From: an uncultured Roseburia sp.
GTDB taxonomy: Bacteria; Bacillota; Clostridia; Lachnospirales; Lachnospiraceae
NCBI GenBank assembly: GCA_900542495.1
Contig: UQNW01000013.1
Coordinates: 1-64,000 of the forward strand
DNA: 64,000 nt
Direction of reading: 5' to 3'
Made by a program: the position numbers and the translations under genes. This document shows, piece by piece, positions 15,644 to 25,453 of this stretch. The first letter of the stretch is position 1. Every line of letters begins with the position of its first letter. The notes under the pieces are model-generated. The model was not told where the DNA came from. It did not search any database and saw only the letters and a list, made by a program, of their open reading frames with translations.

Positions 15644-18600
15644 TTACGCTTCAAACATAGTTTGTTTTTCCTGATTCTGTGCGCTTTCAGCTGGCTTTGC
15701 ATTTTCCAACACCACGTTTTCTCCCGGATTGTCAAAATCAAAACTGATCCTGTCGTCCTCAAATTTCAGGCAGGTATCAAACACATTCCCCGCTTTTGAA
15801 GTAAATCCGGTTATTTTTTTCTTTGTCTTTCCGGTCTCAAAAAGCTCCTGCATCGTCGCTTCATCTAACGTAACTTTTGCAACTGTATGTGCTGCCTTAA
15901 ACCCACATTCACATTCATAATACCATTGGGACTTCTTCATAAACTGTCCGCATTTCGGACATCTTAATGTCGTGTCGACCGGTTTTGGTTTTTCCGGGAA
16001 ATCGAACGTCACCGTTCCCTCCGGTGTGAGTTTCAGCGGTGCGTCAAACATCATGCCAGTCTTTGCGACAAAGCCTTTGATCACTTCTGTTTTTCCACGA
16101 AGGAGAAGTTCTTTGACCTGGGCTTCTTTTAATTTTACCCCGGCGATTTTTCCAATGGCAAATTTGCAGCTCTCCGGATCATCTTTCGAGTAGTTCGCAC
16201 ATCCATAGCCAAATGGTGTCTGGATGATCTCGCCACCACAGATCGGACATTTCACATCTTTGATCTTCACCGGCTCTAAATCCGTAAAATCAAATTTTAA
16301 ACCTGTGACTTTGCCACCCTCATCGCGGTTTAATGCCACTCTTGCGTCAAACTTTTTCCCGGTTTTCGACTTAAAACCGCGGATTGTTCCGGTTCTTCCG
16401 TTTGTGAGCAATTCTTTTACCTGTGATTCTGTCAGGGATTTTTCTGCCATTTTACCGATAGAAAAACGACAGCTCTCCGGATCATCTTTCGAATAATTCG
16501 CACATCCGAATCCAAACGGTGTCTGCACGATCTCTCCTCCGCAGAGCGGACAGACCACATCTTTTACTTTTTTTGCCTCGACATGTTCAAAATCGAATTT
16601 AATGACTGTTTTGCCATTTTCGTCCTTCTCCATACAGAGGCAGGCATCGAATTTTTTCCCGGTCTTGGACTTAAAACCGCGGATTGTCTCTGTCCTTCCG
16701 TTCGTGATCAGCTCGGTAAGCTGGGATACATTCAGACTTTTCTCTGCAATTTTTCCCACTGAGAAATCGCAGCCGTCTTCTTTTTCCCGGTCAAAATGAA
16801 TGCATCGGAACCCATAAGCAGTCGCTGCAATATCTCCGCCGCACGATGGGCACTTGATTCCTTCCACGATCTGTGGCTCATTTGCTGAGAAATCAAACGT
16901 GATATTCACTCTGCCTTCCTCGTCCTTTTGCAAAACCAGTGACGCTGGGAATTTTTTCTTAGACTTTGCGACAAAGCCTTCCAGAACATCCGTTCTCCCT
17001 TTTGTGATCAGATCTTTAAATTCCTCCTCGGAAAGATCACGCCCTGCAATCGCTCCGACGGAAAATTTACATCCGGTTCCGTCCTTTTTATAATTGCCGC
17101 ACCCGTAGCCAAATGGTGTTGTTTCCAACTCGCCTCCGCACACAGGACAGGCGATTCCAAGTTTTTTCTTCGCTGCGATCCCTCTTGCACCTTTCCCGGT
17201 CAGAGGCTGGATCTGTGCCACAAGCTGTGCGGTCAGGTTCCGCTCCACCATGTTTAAGGTTTCTTTCCGGATAAAATCTTCGAGTTTTTCCCGGTAATCT
17301 TCCATTACAACGGTTCCGCGCGTGATGCCGTCTAATCCTTTTTCCCACGAAGCTGTCATTTTCGGATTCAAAAGAGCCGGAACTGTCATATTGACGACTT
17401 CATAAACCATTTCACCGAGTACTTCAGGGGATAATATCTGTGATTTTTTATTCAGATGAAGATAGCCGATGCGCACCAGTTTCTTGATGATCTCCGCACG
17501 GGTCGCGGAAGTTCCGATTCCGGAACCTTTGATCTGCGCACGCAGTTCCTCATCCTCGATAAGCTGTCCGGCATTTTCCATTGCAAGTACCATGGAACCT
17601 GATGTGTAGCGCTTCGGCGGCTTGGTGCTTCCCTCTTTTAGAGAATAACCATTGACCGGCAGTTCCTGCCCCTTAGTCAACTGATCTGCCAGTTCCAGAA
17701 GCCCCGGACTATCCGTCTCCTCATTATCCTCTTTGTTGCTGCCTTCTTTTTCTTCTTCCTGTTTTCTTCCTGCAATCTCTAAAAATCCCGGCGCCTTTAA
17801 TTCTTTCGCCCCGGCAAAAAGTTTTTCCTCACCGACAGCTATCACAAGTTTTACGGTCTGGTATTCCGCCGCCGGATAAAAAATACTTAAGAAACGGCGC
17901 ACAATCAGATCATACACGCTTCTCTGTAACTCATTTAACGAGCGCAGCTCTGTGAGCTGTCCGGTCGGAATGATCGCATAATGATCCGTGATCTTCGAAT
18001 CATCCGTATACTGCGTTTTTGCAATATTATAATGAAGTCCTTCCTTCATGATACGTTCCACGTACCCCTGCACCGGTTCATAACCTTTTAACCGGCTCAC
18101 ATTTTTGCCGATCTCTTTTGCCACTGCCGTTGAGAGAACACGCGCATCCGTTCTCGGATAGGTCGTCAGCTTCTTCTCGTAGAGATCCTGTGCAGCCTGT
18201 AGCGTCTCATCCGGACTGATTTTGAAGCGCTTCGAACACTCGGCCTGCAGTTCTGCAAGGTTAAAAAGAAGTGGTGCCTTTTTCCGTGAAGTTCCGCGCT
18301 CAATGGAGGAGACAACCGCTGTTTTCCCGGAAAGTTCTGCGATTAAGTTTTCCGCAGACTCCTGCTTTTTAAATCCGTTTTCCTTATACAATAATGGAGA
18401 TTCAAAGTATTTAGAACCTTCTACCGCTTTCCACTCCGCCTCGATGTTCGCATCCGTGAAACTTCCGACTACACGGTAAAATGGTGTTTCCACAAAATTG
18501 CGGATCTCACGCTCTCTTATCACGACCATACCGAGCACGCAGGTCATGACACGTCCGACTGCAATTGCAGTATAGCTTCTCGTCCCTGCCGCATCATTTA

Positions 18601-19162
18601 AAAGATTTCCATATTTCACAGACATTGCACGGGAAAAATTGATTCCCATCGCGTAATCCTCAATGGTCCTCATAATGCCGGATTTTCCGAGGTTTGCATA
18701 ATCCGACATCGGCTTTGCTTCGCGGATACCCCGCTTGATTTCCTCCTCTGTCTGGGAATCGATCCAGACGCGCAGCTCTTTCATCCCCTCGCGGACACCG
18801 CCGTACATACGGATGTTTTCCTCAATGGTCTGTCCTTCTTTTCCGGCATCCCCTGCCCAGTAGACAGTATCAATATCTTCGCGGTGCAGCATTTTGTGTA
18901 CCACGTCATACTGTCTGCTGACCGCCGGGATCACATCATATTTGTACTCTTTTGGAAGAAAAGGAAGATCCTCTAACTTCCATTTTTTATACTTTTCATC
19001 ATATACCTCGGGATAAACCATCTCCACAAGATGACCGACACACCAGGTAATGACGTAATCACTGTTTTCTATGTATCCGTCATTTCTGCCTGATACACCA
19101 AGAATCCGTGCGAACTCCTGCGCAACACTTGGTTTCTCCGTTATAATTAATGACTTTGCCAA
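15644..19162 (-). CDS. topB: DNA topoisomerase III with five C-terminal zinc-ribbon repeats, TTG start
   Basis: A type IA topoisomerase of 1172 residues, far above the usual 650-730 for bacterial TopB. The Toprim domain starts at the N-terminus (KSLIITEKPSVAQEFARIL). The catalytic tyrosine is Tyr335 in TTYPRTDARVL. The core ends near residue 660. Then come five tandem units of about 90-95 residues, each a CPxCGG...C...C ribbon followed by a GFKSKTGKKFDA-type segment; the last is divergent (CPKCGQFMKKSQWYYECECG). Units 3 and 4 are nearly identical, so they arose by recent duplication. The start is a TTG at 19162 with GGAGG 7 bases upstream; the in-frame ATG at 19216 has no ribosome-binding site. 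The ATPase at 19233 is just upstream, likely co-transcribed. Confidence 0.92.
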   Translation of the reverse strand: MAKSLIITEKPSVAQEFARILGVSGRNDGYIENSDYVITWCVGHLVEMVYPEVYDEKYKKWKLEDLPFLPKEYKYDVIPAVSRQYDVVHKMLHREDIDTVYWAGDAGKEGQTIEENIRMYGGVREGMKELRVWIDSQTEEEIKRGIREAKPMSDYANLGKSGIMRTIEDYAMGINFSRAMSVKYGNLLNDAAGTRSYTAIAVGRVMTCVLGMVVIREREIRNFVETPFYRVVGSFTDANIEAEWKAVEGSKYFESPLLYKENGFKKQESAENLIAELSGKTAVVSSIERGTSRKKAPLLFNLAELQAECSKRFKISPDETLQAAQDLYEKKLTTYPRTDARVLSTAVAKEIGKNVSRLKGYEPVQGYVERIMKEGLHYNIAKTQYTDDSKITDHYAIIPTGQLTELRSLNELQRSVYDLIVRRFLSIFYPAAEYQTVKLVIAVGEEKLFAGAKELKAPGFLEIAGRKQEEEKEGSNKEDNEETDSPGLLELADQLTKGQELPVNGYSLKEGSTKPPKRYTSGSMVLAMENAGQLIEDEELRAQIKGSGIGTSATRAEIIKKLVRIGYLHLNKKSQILSPEVLGEMVYEVVNMTVPALLNPKMTASWEKGLDGITRGTVVMEDYREKLEDFIRKETLNMVERNLTAQLVAQIQPLTGKGARGIAAKKKLGIACPVCGGELETTPFGYGCGNYKKDGTGCKFSVGAIAGRDLSEEEFKDLITKGRTDVLEGFVAKSKKKFPASLVLQKDEEGRVNITFDFSANEPQIVEGIKCPSCGGDIAATAYGFRCIHFDREKEDGCDFSVGKIAEKSLNVSQLTELITNGRTETIRGFKSKTGKKFDACLCMEKDENGKTVIKFDFEHVEAKKVKDVVCPLCGGEIVQTPFGFGCANYSKDDPESCRFSIGKMAEKSLTESQVKELLTNGRTGTIRGFKSKTGKKFDARVALNRDEGGKVTGLKFDFTDLEPVKIKDVKCPICGGEIIQTPFGYGCANYSKDDPESCKFAIGKIAGVKLKEAQVKELLLRGKTEVIKGFVAKTGMMFDAPLKLTPEGTVTFDFPEKPKPVDTTLRCPKCGQFMKKSQWYYECECGFKAAHTVAKVTLDEATMQELFETGKTKKKITGFTSKAGNVFDTCLKFEDDRISFDFDNPGENVVLENAKPAESAQNQEKQTMFEA

Positions 19163-19232
19163 AAAAATTCCTCCAACTTCTGTACTTCTCACACTTTTCG
19201 CAGATAATTTTGCCATTATCGCAGTGTCTTTT

Positions 19233-20594
19233 TTATAATTCGTTCATATCAACCAGAATATAGCGGCTGTCCTCCTCTGCAAGTTTTTGGATTTCTTCCG
19301 AAAAACCTTTTGCTGAAAACAGGAAGAAATATTCTGCATCGATTTTCGCCTGCTTCATACTCTTTAACAATGCTTCTTTCATCTCCATCGTAAATTCCGG
19401 CTGATTCCAGTTACAGTATCCGACAATATTCTCCCGCACAGAGTTCTGTGCAATAATGTCGATATTTCCCTCTTTTCCAATCCACGTTCCCATCTTATGG
19501 ATCTTCATCGGAAGTTTCCCTACCAGATTCAAAAGTCCTACATATTCCATGCAGACTTCCTTGAAATAACGTTCCAGATATTCGTCAATTCCGGGTGCAA
19601 TATACGCATCATAGAACTGTTCCGGGCTTGTCATATAAAGTTCGGAAAGATGCGGATACACAAAACGAAACCAGAAATTCACATAATTATCCTTAATGCG
19701 ATAGACAGCTTTTTTCGTGTTTTCCCATCCGCCTGTCTCAAAAGATGTCTCTTTCTCCACAAGATGAAAAGTTCCCAGATTCTTCATGTATACACTGATC
19801 TTTGCGCGCGAATAGCCGGTTTTTAAATGAAGTTCATTTAACTTATCATAACCGCTTGCAATATAATAAAGAATTGTCTCATACACAGACAGTTCCCTCA
19901 GTTCTGCAGCGATCAGCTGCTCTGCCGCCCGGTGCATATAGCCATTCCGGTTTAAAATATTTCTGCATATATTGGTTTTCAGATCCACGCGCTGATCCCA
20001 GTGGTTGATATAGCCTGCAACGCCGCCGATCACACCGTAAGTTCTGATACAGTCACTGACCTGATACTGTGGAAATGCACGTACCACCTCTAAGAAATTC
20101 AAAGGATGGATCTTAATCTTTCCATCAATTCTTTTACTCTGCCCGCCAAGTGCCGCAGGCATCTCCTGTTCCACCCATGCAACCGAAGAACTGCACAAAA
20201 GGATCAGCACCGGTCCCGGATAAAGACGTTTCATTCTCAATTTTTCGATACTCTCCATAAAGGAGACATCTTTTTTTGCGATCAATTGAAATTCATCGAT
20301 CACGACCACAAGTTTTGACGCATCGCCACTTTTGATCCGGTTAAAAAATTCGTCATAGCTGTGCTTTGTAATATTCGCTGAAAACTTCTGCCGGATCTCT
20401 GTTTCCATCTGTTTTCTCTGTTCCTGTTCCGATGCCTGTCTGCTGCGATAATAAAAGTACTTCTTATTTGAAAGAAACGCTTTCAGTAATTGTTCCTTCT
20501 CGGAATCTGTCCGTCCATACAGCACATAAAGCTGATTTCCACTTTTCTCATAGATCGTCTCAAGTTCTTTTAAAATGGATGTCTTCGCTACCAT
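19233..20594 (-). CDS. DUF234-type ATPase with a degenerate Walker A
   Basis: A 453-residue protein of the archaeal-ATPase/DUF234 family. The N-terminal AAA-like domain has Walker B LVVVIDEFQ near residue 96. A winged-helix middle (LKTGYSRAKISVYMKNLG) lies near 255. The C-terminal DUF234 region has a nuclease-like EGNIDIIAQN near 385. The Walker A site reads LYGRTDSEKEQLL where family members have GRRRVGKT, so the P-loop lysine and Thr/Ser are displaced and ATP binding is doubtful. It lies 70 bases before topB on the same strand. Members are common in gut Clostridia with unknown roles. Confidence 0.8.
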   Translation of the reverse strand: MVAKTSILKELETIYEKSGNQLYVLYGRTDSEKEQLLKAFLSNKKYFYYRSRQASEQEQRKQMETEIRQKFSANITKHSYDEFFNRIKSGDASKLVVVIDEFQLIAKKDVSFMESIEKLRMKRLYPGPVLILLCSSSVAWVEQEMPAALGGQSKRIDGKIKIHPLNFLEVVRAFPQYQVSDCIRTYGVIGGVAGYINHWDQRVDLKTNICRNILNRNGYMHRAAEQLIAAELRELSVYETILYYIASGYDKLNELHLKTGYSRAKISVYMKNLGTFHLVEKETSFETGGWENTKKAVYRIKDNYVNFWFRFVYPHLSELYMTSPEQFYDAYIAPGIDEYLERYFKEVCMEYVGLLNLVGKLPMKIHKMGTWIGKEGNIDIIAQNSVRENIVGYCNWNQPEFTMEMKEALLKSMKQAKIDAEYFFLFSAKGFSEEIQKLAEEDSRYILVDMNEL

Positions 20595-20704
20595 AAGAAA
20601 CCTCCCATTTCAATCCGTTTGTTCGTTTACCCTCAATGTAGTAAAAATTATATCATTTTTTAACTTTTACGGCAACCCGGTTCTTGCCATATAAAAAGAT
20701 ACAT

Positions 20705-20748
20705 AAGAAATGACCAGAACAGCATTTTACTATTCCGGTCATTTCTTT
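20705..20748 (-). terminator. Stem-loop downstream of asd
   Basis: AAGAAATGACC and GGTCATTTCTTT form an 11-bp stem 53 bases after the asd stop. The T tract on the minus strand is weak. Confidence 0.55.
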
Positions 20749-20800
20749 ACAGTCCACACATCTGTGATACGGACTTTTTAAATCGCTATGATATTCTCTC

Positions 20801-21892
20801 TTATTTCTTTGTGATGTAACCCTGTGCTTTTAACAGTTCTGCGCAGAGCACTGCACCACCTGCTGCACCTCTGACAGTATTGTGGGATAAACCTACAAAC
20901 TTCCAGTCATAAACAGTGTCCTCTCTCAGACGTCCAACAGAGATTCCCATACCGTTCTCAAAATTGACATCTAACGCGATCTGTGGTCTGTTGTCCTCCT
21001 CTAAGTACTGGATGAACTGCTTTGGAGCACTTGGAAGACTTAATTCCTGTGGAACTCCACTGTAGTTTCTCAATGCTTCGATCAGCTGTTCTTTGGTTGG
21101 TTTCTTTTTGAATTTTACAAATACGGCTGCGGTATGTCCATTTAATACCGGAACACGGATACACTGGCATGTGATAACCGGAGATGTTGCAGGAACAATC
21201 TCTTTCTTCTCATCATCAATGTGTCCCCAGATCCGAAGCGGCTCTTTCTCGGATTTTTCTTCCTCACCACCGATGTATGGAATGATATTTCCAACCATTT
21301 CCGGCCAGTCTTTGAACGTTTTTCCTGCTCCGGAAATTGCCTGATAAGTAGTTGCCACTACTTCGTATGGCTCAAACTCTTTCCATGCGGTGAGAACAGG
21401 TGCATAAGACTGGATGGAGCAGTTTGGTTTTACAGCAACGAAACCGCGCTTTGTGCCAAGTCTTTCTCTCTGATATCTGATAACTTCCATATGTTCTGGA
21501 TTGATCTCCGGTACGACCATCGGCACATCCGGTGTCCATCTGTGTGCACTGTTGTTGGATACAACCGGTGTCTCTGTCTTAGCGTATTCTTCCTCGATCT
21601 TTTTGATCTCTTCTTTTGTCATGTCTACTGCTGAGAAAACAAAATCTACTTCTGCCGCAACTTTTTCTACTTCGTTGACGTTCATGACAACAATCTTTTT
21701 TACTGCTTCCGGCATTGGAGTATCCATTTTCCAACGATCACCAACTGCCTCTTCATATGTCTTACCGGCACTTCTTGGACTGGCTGCGATCGTTGTCACC
21801 TCAAACCACGGATGATTCTCCAACAGAGAGATGAATCTCTGTCCTACCATACCTGTTCCACCAAGAATACCTACTTTTAACTTCTCACTCAT
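20801..21892 (-). CDS. asd: Aspartate-semialdehyde dehydrogenase
   Basis: A 363-residue enzyme that reduces aspartyl-4-phosphate to aspartate semialdehyde, at the branch to lysine/diaminopimelate, threonine and methionine. The NADP-binding GILGGTGMVGQRF is at residues 8-20. The catalytic Cys158 lies in VKPNCSIQ. Length and motifs fit the archaeal/fungal-type Asd branch rather than the E. coli type. It is a monocistronic minus-strand gene with a long leader (about 120 bases) and a plausible promoter at 22063-22035. The acceptor ends in ALCAELLKAQGYI. Confidence 0.93.
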   Translation of the reverse strand: MSEKLKVGILGGTGMVGQRFISLLENHPWFEVTTIAASPRSAGKTYEEAVGDRWKMDTPMPEAVKKIVVMNVNEVEKVAAEVDFVFSAVDMTKEEIKKIEEEYAKTETPVVSNNSAHRWTPDVPMVVPEINPEHMEVIRYQRERLGTKRGFVAVKPNCSIQSYAPVLTAWKEFEPYEVVATTYQAISGAGKTFKDWPEMVGNIIPYIGGEEEKSEKEPLRIWGHIDDEKKEIVPATSPVITCQCIRVPVLNGHTAAVFVKFKKKPTKEQLIEALRNYSGVPQELSLPSAPKQFIQYLEEDNRPQIALDVNFENGMGISVGRLREDTVYDWKFVGLSHNTVRGAAGGAVLCAELLKAQGYITKK

Positions 21893-22063
21893 TGCCTAAT
21901 CTCCTCGTCTTTCCCTGTTCGCTCGAAGAACCGTCCCTGTTACCGGCTCTTTCCATTCCTGACAATCGAATGTCTGCGGATCGTACGGCTCATTGTTTGT
22001 CCGTCTATCACGAACAGTTGTCGTTATAGTGAATATATTATGCTTTTTTTCTCAAAAAAGCAA
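21893..22063 (-). promoter_or_regulatory. Promoter and structured leader of asd
   Basis: On the minus strand TTGCTT (22063-22058), 17 bases, and TAATAT (22040-22035) form a promoter. The transcribed leader of about 130 bases contains short stems such as GACATTCGATTGTC and a GGTAACAGGGACGG segment. It does not match T-box or S-box signatures, and I could not fit a lysine riboswitch. It may be an attenuator or simply a leader. Confidence 0.45.
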
Positions 22064-22143
22064 TGGTTTATTTTGTAAAAAAATGTCAGTTTTCCATGTA
22101 TTCTTTGTGCATTTTTTACAATAACGTTTTACCGTGTTAAAGT

Positions 22144-23532
22144 TTATTTCTTCCAGTCCTCTGCAAGATATGCTTTTTCTGCTTCAATCACTTTCTCCAT
22201 AGCAGCTTTTCCCGGAGCACCAATGGTCAGGCGGTTATTCACGCATGTCTCCATGGAAATCTCCTCGTAAATATCTTCTTCAAATACCGGACAGATTGCT
22301 TTTAATTCATCTAAACTCATATCATCAATCGCAATGCCACGCTCAATACAGCAAAGAACGATTTTTCCGATAATACCATGCGCGTCACGGAATGGAACGC
22401 CATGTTTTACAAGATAATCTGCCGCATCAGTCGCATTGGTAAATCCGTTGTTCGCGGACAGACGCATTTTGCCTTTATTGAACTTCATTGTGGCAAGCAT
22501 TCCGGTAAATAATGCGATACATCCTTTTACCGTATCCATGGCGTCAAATGATAACTCTTTATCCTCCTGCATATCTTTATTATACGCAAGCGGGATTCCT
22601 TTCATTGTGGTAAGAAGTGACATTAACGCACCATAAACACGTCCGGTCTTACCGCGCACAAGCTCTGCGATATCCGGGTTTTTCTTCTGTGGCATGATAC
22701 TGCTTCCTGTGCTATAGGCATCGTCGATCTCCACAAACTGATATTCATTGGAGTTCCAGATAATGATTTCCTCGGAAAATCTGCTCAAATGCATCATAAT
22801 GGTTGCGCAGGCAGATAAAAACTCGATCAGATAATCACGGTCTGAAACGCCGTCCATACTGTTTAAGGTCGGTCCATAAAATCCAAGCAGCTCCGCGGTG
22901 TATTCCCGGTCTAACGGATAGGTGGTTCCTGCTAACGCGCCGGAACCAAGCGGACAGTAATTCATTCTCTCATAAATATCGTGCAGTCTTAAGCGGTCAC
23001 GCTTGAACATCTCAAAATAAGCTCCCATATGGTGTGCTAATGTGATTGGCTGTGCTTTCTGCAAATGGGTAAATCCCGGCATGATCGTCTCTGTATTCGC
23101 TTCCATGATCTTTAAGATCGTCTCTAATAATTCTTTTAAAAGATCATCGGTATGCAGCAGTTCATCTCTTGTATACAATCTCATATCAAGTGCTACCTGA
23201 TCGTTACGGCTTCTTCCGGTATGCAGTTTTTTCCCGGTATCGCCGAGGCGGTCAATGAGGTTTGCCTCCACAAAACTGTGAATATCCTCGTATTCTAAAG
23301 TGATCTCAAGCCTGCCGCTCTCCACCTCATCGCGGATTTCTTTTAATGTGCGGATTATATTGTCTCTCTCCTGCTCCGTCAGAATGCCCTGTTTTGCAAG
23401 CATTGTCACGTGCGCAATACTGCCTTCGATATCCTGTTTATAAAACTTCTGATCAAATGTAATGGACGCATTAAAATTATAAACAAGCTGATCTGTCTCC
23501 TTTGTAAAACGTCCTCCCCACAACTGTGCCAT
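22144..23532 (-). CDS. argH: Argininosuccinate lyase
   Basis: A 462-residue enzyme splitting argininosuccinate into arginine and fumarate, the last step of arginine synthesis. The fumarase/aspartase signature GSSIMPQKKNPDIAE and the N-terminal LWGGRF are present. AAGGAGG stands 10 bases before the ATG at 23532. A longer frame to 23679 overlaps the queH coding end and has no ribosome-binding site. argG is not in the window. It lies between asd and queH, all on the minus strand, with 31 bases to the queH stop. Confidence 0.96.
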   Translation of the reverse strand: MAQLWGGRFTKETDQLVYNFNASITFDQKFYKQDIEGSIAHVTMLAKQGILTEQERDNIIRTLKEIRDEVESGRLEITLEYEDIHSFVEANLIDRLGDTGKKLHTGRSRNDQVALDMRLYTRDELLHTDDLLKELLETILKIMEANTETIMPGFTHLQKAQPITLAHHMGAYFEMFKRDRLRLHDIYERMNYCPLGSGALAGTTYPLDREYTAELLGFYGPTLNSMDGVSDRDYLIEFLSACATIMMHLSRFSEEIIIWNSNEYQFVEIDDAYSTGSSIMPQKKNPDIAELVRGKTGRVYGALMSLLTTMKGIPLAYNKDMQEDKELSFDAMDTVKGCIALFTGMLATMKFNKGKMRLSANNGFTNATDAADYLVKHGVPFRDAHGIIGKIVLCCIERGIAIDDMSLDELKAICPVFEEDIYEEISMETCVNNRLTIGAPGKAAMEKVIEAEKAYLAEDWKK

Positions 23533-23563
23533 GGTGTTTTCCTCCTTATGATAAAGTTTTTTC

Positions 23564-24202
23564 CTAATTCTTTTCTGCGATCTCCCTGTCCCTCTGATTT
23601 TTCGAAAAAACACATCCGCAGTAATACTGCCGGTACATACCGTATTGTTCGGATAGTTCCACAGAACGCTTATATCCATTCTTCTTCTTAAAATCAGAGT
23701 TCAGATAGGCAACTCCGTATTCGGCTGCCAAGGCATCGCCTATCTCATTTAATTTTTCTGCATTTTTCAAAGGGCTGATTGATAATGTTGTCGTAAAATA
23801 ATCCATCTGCATATTCTTTGCGAGTTCTGCCGATTCCCGCAGTCTCAATTCGTAGCAGTGGAAACAGCGCTCCCCGCCCTCCGGACATTCCTCTAACCCC
23901 TTTGCCATCTCATAAAAGCGCTCTTTCTCATATGCGCCTTCCACAAAAGAAATCGGATATTTTGCCGGAAGTCTTTCGATAAACTTCTGCTGCTCTTTTA
24001 CCCGCTTTTCATATTCTTCCTCTGGATAAATATTCGGATTATAATAAAAAACTGTTATTTTAAAATAATTTGAAAGATATTCCAGGCAGTAGGAACTGCA
24101 CGGCGCACAGCAACTGTGCAATAACAGCGTCGGCACGCGGTTTTCCCGCTCGTTTTTTTCAATGATCTGTTCTAAAACTTTTTGATAATTTACCTTGTTC
24201 AT
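23564..24202 (-). CDS. queH: Epoxyqueuosine reductase QueH
   Basis: A 212-residue, non-cobalamin reductase of the last step in queuosine tRNA modification. The hallmark HSCCAPCSSYC is near residue 28, ERCFHCYELR near 109, and a C-terminal YYCGC. These cysteines bind a 4Fe-4S cluster and an adjacent metal in the family. The start (MNKVNYQ) lies 11 bases after the stop of the glycosyltransferase gene; no strong ribosome-binding site is seen, so translational coupling is likely. QueA and Tgt are not in the window. Confidence 0.92.
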   Translation of the reverse strand: MNKVNYQKVLEQIIEKNERENRVPTLLLHSCCAPCSSYCLEYLSNYFKITVFYYNPNIYPEEEYEKRVKEQQKFIERLPAKYPISFVEGAYEKERFYEMAKGLEECPEGGERCFHCYELRLRESAELAKNMQMDYFTTTLSISPLKNAEKLNEIGDALAAEYGVAYLNSDFKKKNGYKRSVELSEQYGMYRQYYCGCVFSKNQRDREIAEKN

Positions 24203-24213
24203 ATTAACGAATT

Positions 24214-25383
24214 TTACTTTAAAGTGCAAGCTAAAAGCTGTTTTGCTTTTTCCTCCCATGTATATTTATGCTTAAATTCTGTATAAGCATTGTTCTGAAT
24301 TTCCCTGCAGAGTGGACGGTTTGTAAGAAGTTCCGCCGCATAATCCGACAAAGTCCTGATGTCTTTCAGGGAATACATGCAGACCTGCTTTCCCTCTTTT
24401 AAAATCCGCTCCAGATACGGATTCCGATCTGTCAGAACAGTGCAATGATTCGCCATGCCCGCAAAAATACGGTCGTGCGCCCCATGATTAAAAAATGGCG
24501 AAACATTCAGCATCACATCCGCATGCGCGATCTTTTCAAAAGACAAGCCAAAAATTACCGGTTTTTCTCTCGTCACATAAGCTTCGTTGCAGCTTTCATA
24601 CTTTTCCCATCCCTCGCCGACTAAGCGAACCGGAATTTTTGCACTCACAAGTTCATCCACCGCCGCCTTGCGGAAATAATCGCGGATAAATGCATCCACC
24701 GGATACATGGCATTCATAAGCAATGCAAACTGATCGTCTGGCAGCTCCTCTCCATGCACTTTTAACAACTGCAAAAATCCTTCTTCCATCGGAAGAACCG
24801 GATTTTCCACGCGCATGTCGATCAGCTCCTTCATATATGTTTTCAAAGGCTCCGGAGAGAGACTGACCATTTCATAAATACTGTCCGGATCATCATAGGT
24901 TCCCATGAAAAGAACAGTGTCTGTCTCCGTCTTTCCGCCTCCGGTCACTGCCTCTGCTGCCCCAAGCGGCATGGTAAGTGTCTGCTTTACCCTGGGATAA
25001 TACCGCTTTACATACGCCTCCTGCGCTTCATCCAGAAAAATCCCATTGAGATTTTTCAGATTGGCATTCAGACAATTGTAATGGAACAACGGATGATCCA
25101 GAATGTAATCAAAAAACGGACCGTCTATCTTATCTAAAACCGGCGTTCCGTCCTCCTCCACCATCCTTGTGATCGTGGAATTAAAATCTAACAGCAGACG
25201 GTATTTTTTCCCATAAAGCGGCTGAAAAACAGCATCGAGATCATCCTGCACATCAAATTCACAGACGCTCACGTCAAATCCCAGTTTTTCAAAAGCATCT
25301 GCCATCTGGTTTGCAAAAAAACTGCTCGACTGATAGCAGATCTCTCTGGAACTGAAAACTATGATTTTTTCTTTTTCCTGCAT
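24214..25383 (-). CDS. CgeB-like glycosyltransferase (DUF3880 plus GT domain)
   Basis: A 389-residue GT-B-type glycosyltransferase. The N-terminal half contains a DUF3880-like Rossmann domain (IIVFSSREICYQSS, then LLLDFNST). The C-terminal half reads PVRLVGEGWEKYES, ADVMLNVSPFFNHGAHDRIFAGMANHCTVLTDRNPYL (in family form), as in CgeB-type glycosyl transferases of spore-surface or flagellar glycosylation. Substrate is unknown. The stop is 11 bases before queH. Flagellin glycosylation is a possible role in a motile Lachnospiraceae, but no flagellar gene is nearby. Confidence 0.75.
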   Translation of the reverse strand: MQEKEKIIVFSSREICYQSSSFFANQMADAFEKLGFDVSVCEFDVQDDLDAVFQPLYGKKYRLLLDFNSTITRMVEEDGTPVLDKIDGPFFDYILDHPLFHYNCLNANLKNLNGIFLDEAQEAYVKRYYPRVKQTLTMPLGAAEAVTGGGKTETDTVLFMGTYDDPDSIYEMVSLSPEPLKTYMKELIDMRVENPVLPMEEGFLQLLKVHGEELPDDQFALLMNAMYPVDAFIRDYFRKAAVDELVSAKIPVRLVGEGWEKYESCNEAYVTREKPVIFGLSFEKIAHADVMLNVSPFFNHGAHDRIFAGMANHCTVLTDRNPYLERILKEGKQVCMYSLKDIRTLSDYAAELLTNRPLCREIQNNAYTEFKHKYTWEEKAKQLLACTLK

Positions 25384-25453
25384 AGTGTATTCCCTTTTCA
25401 GAAAAAGGCTGCCGCCGGGAAATCACTTCCACAATGCAGCAGCCTTGCTTCTT

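Noticed and set aside
20599..20800. Possible small gene between the DUF234 ATPase and asd
   Set aside because: No frame over 40 codons with a ribosome-binding site; a terminator occupies it.
21893..22063. Lysine riboswitch before asd
   Set aside because: The length and the conserved core bases could not be matched by eye; left as an unassigned leader.
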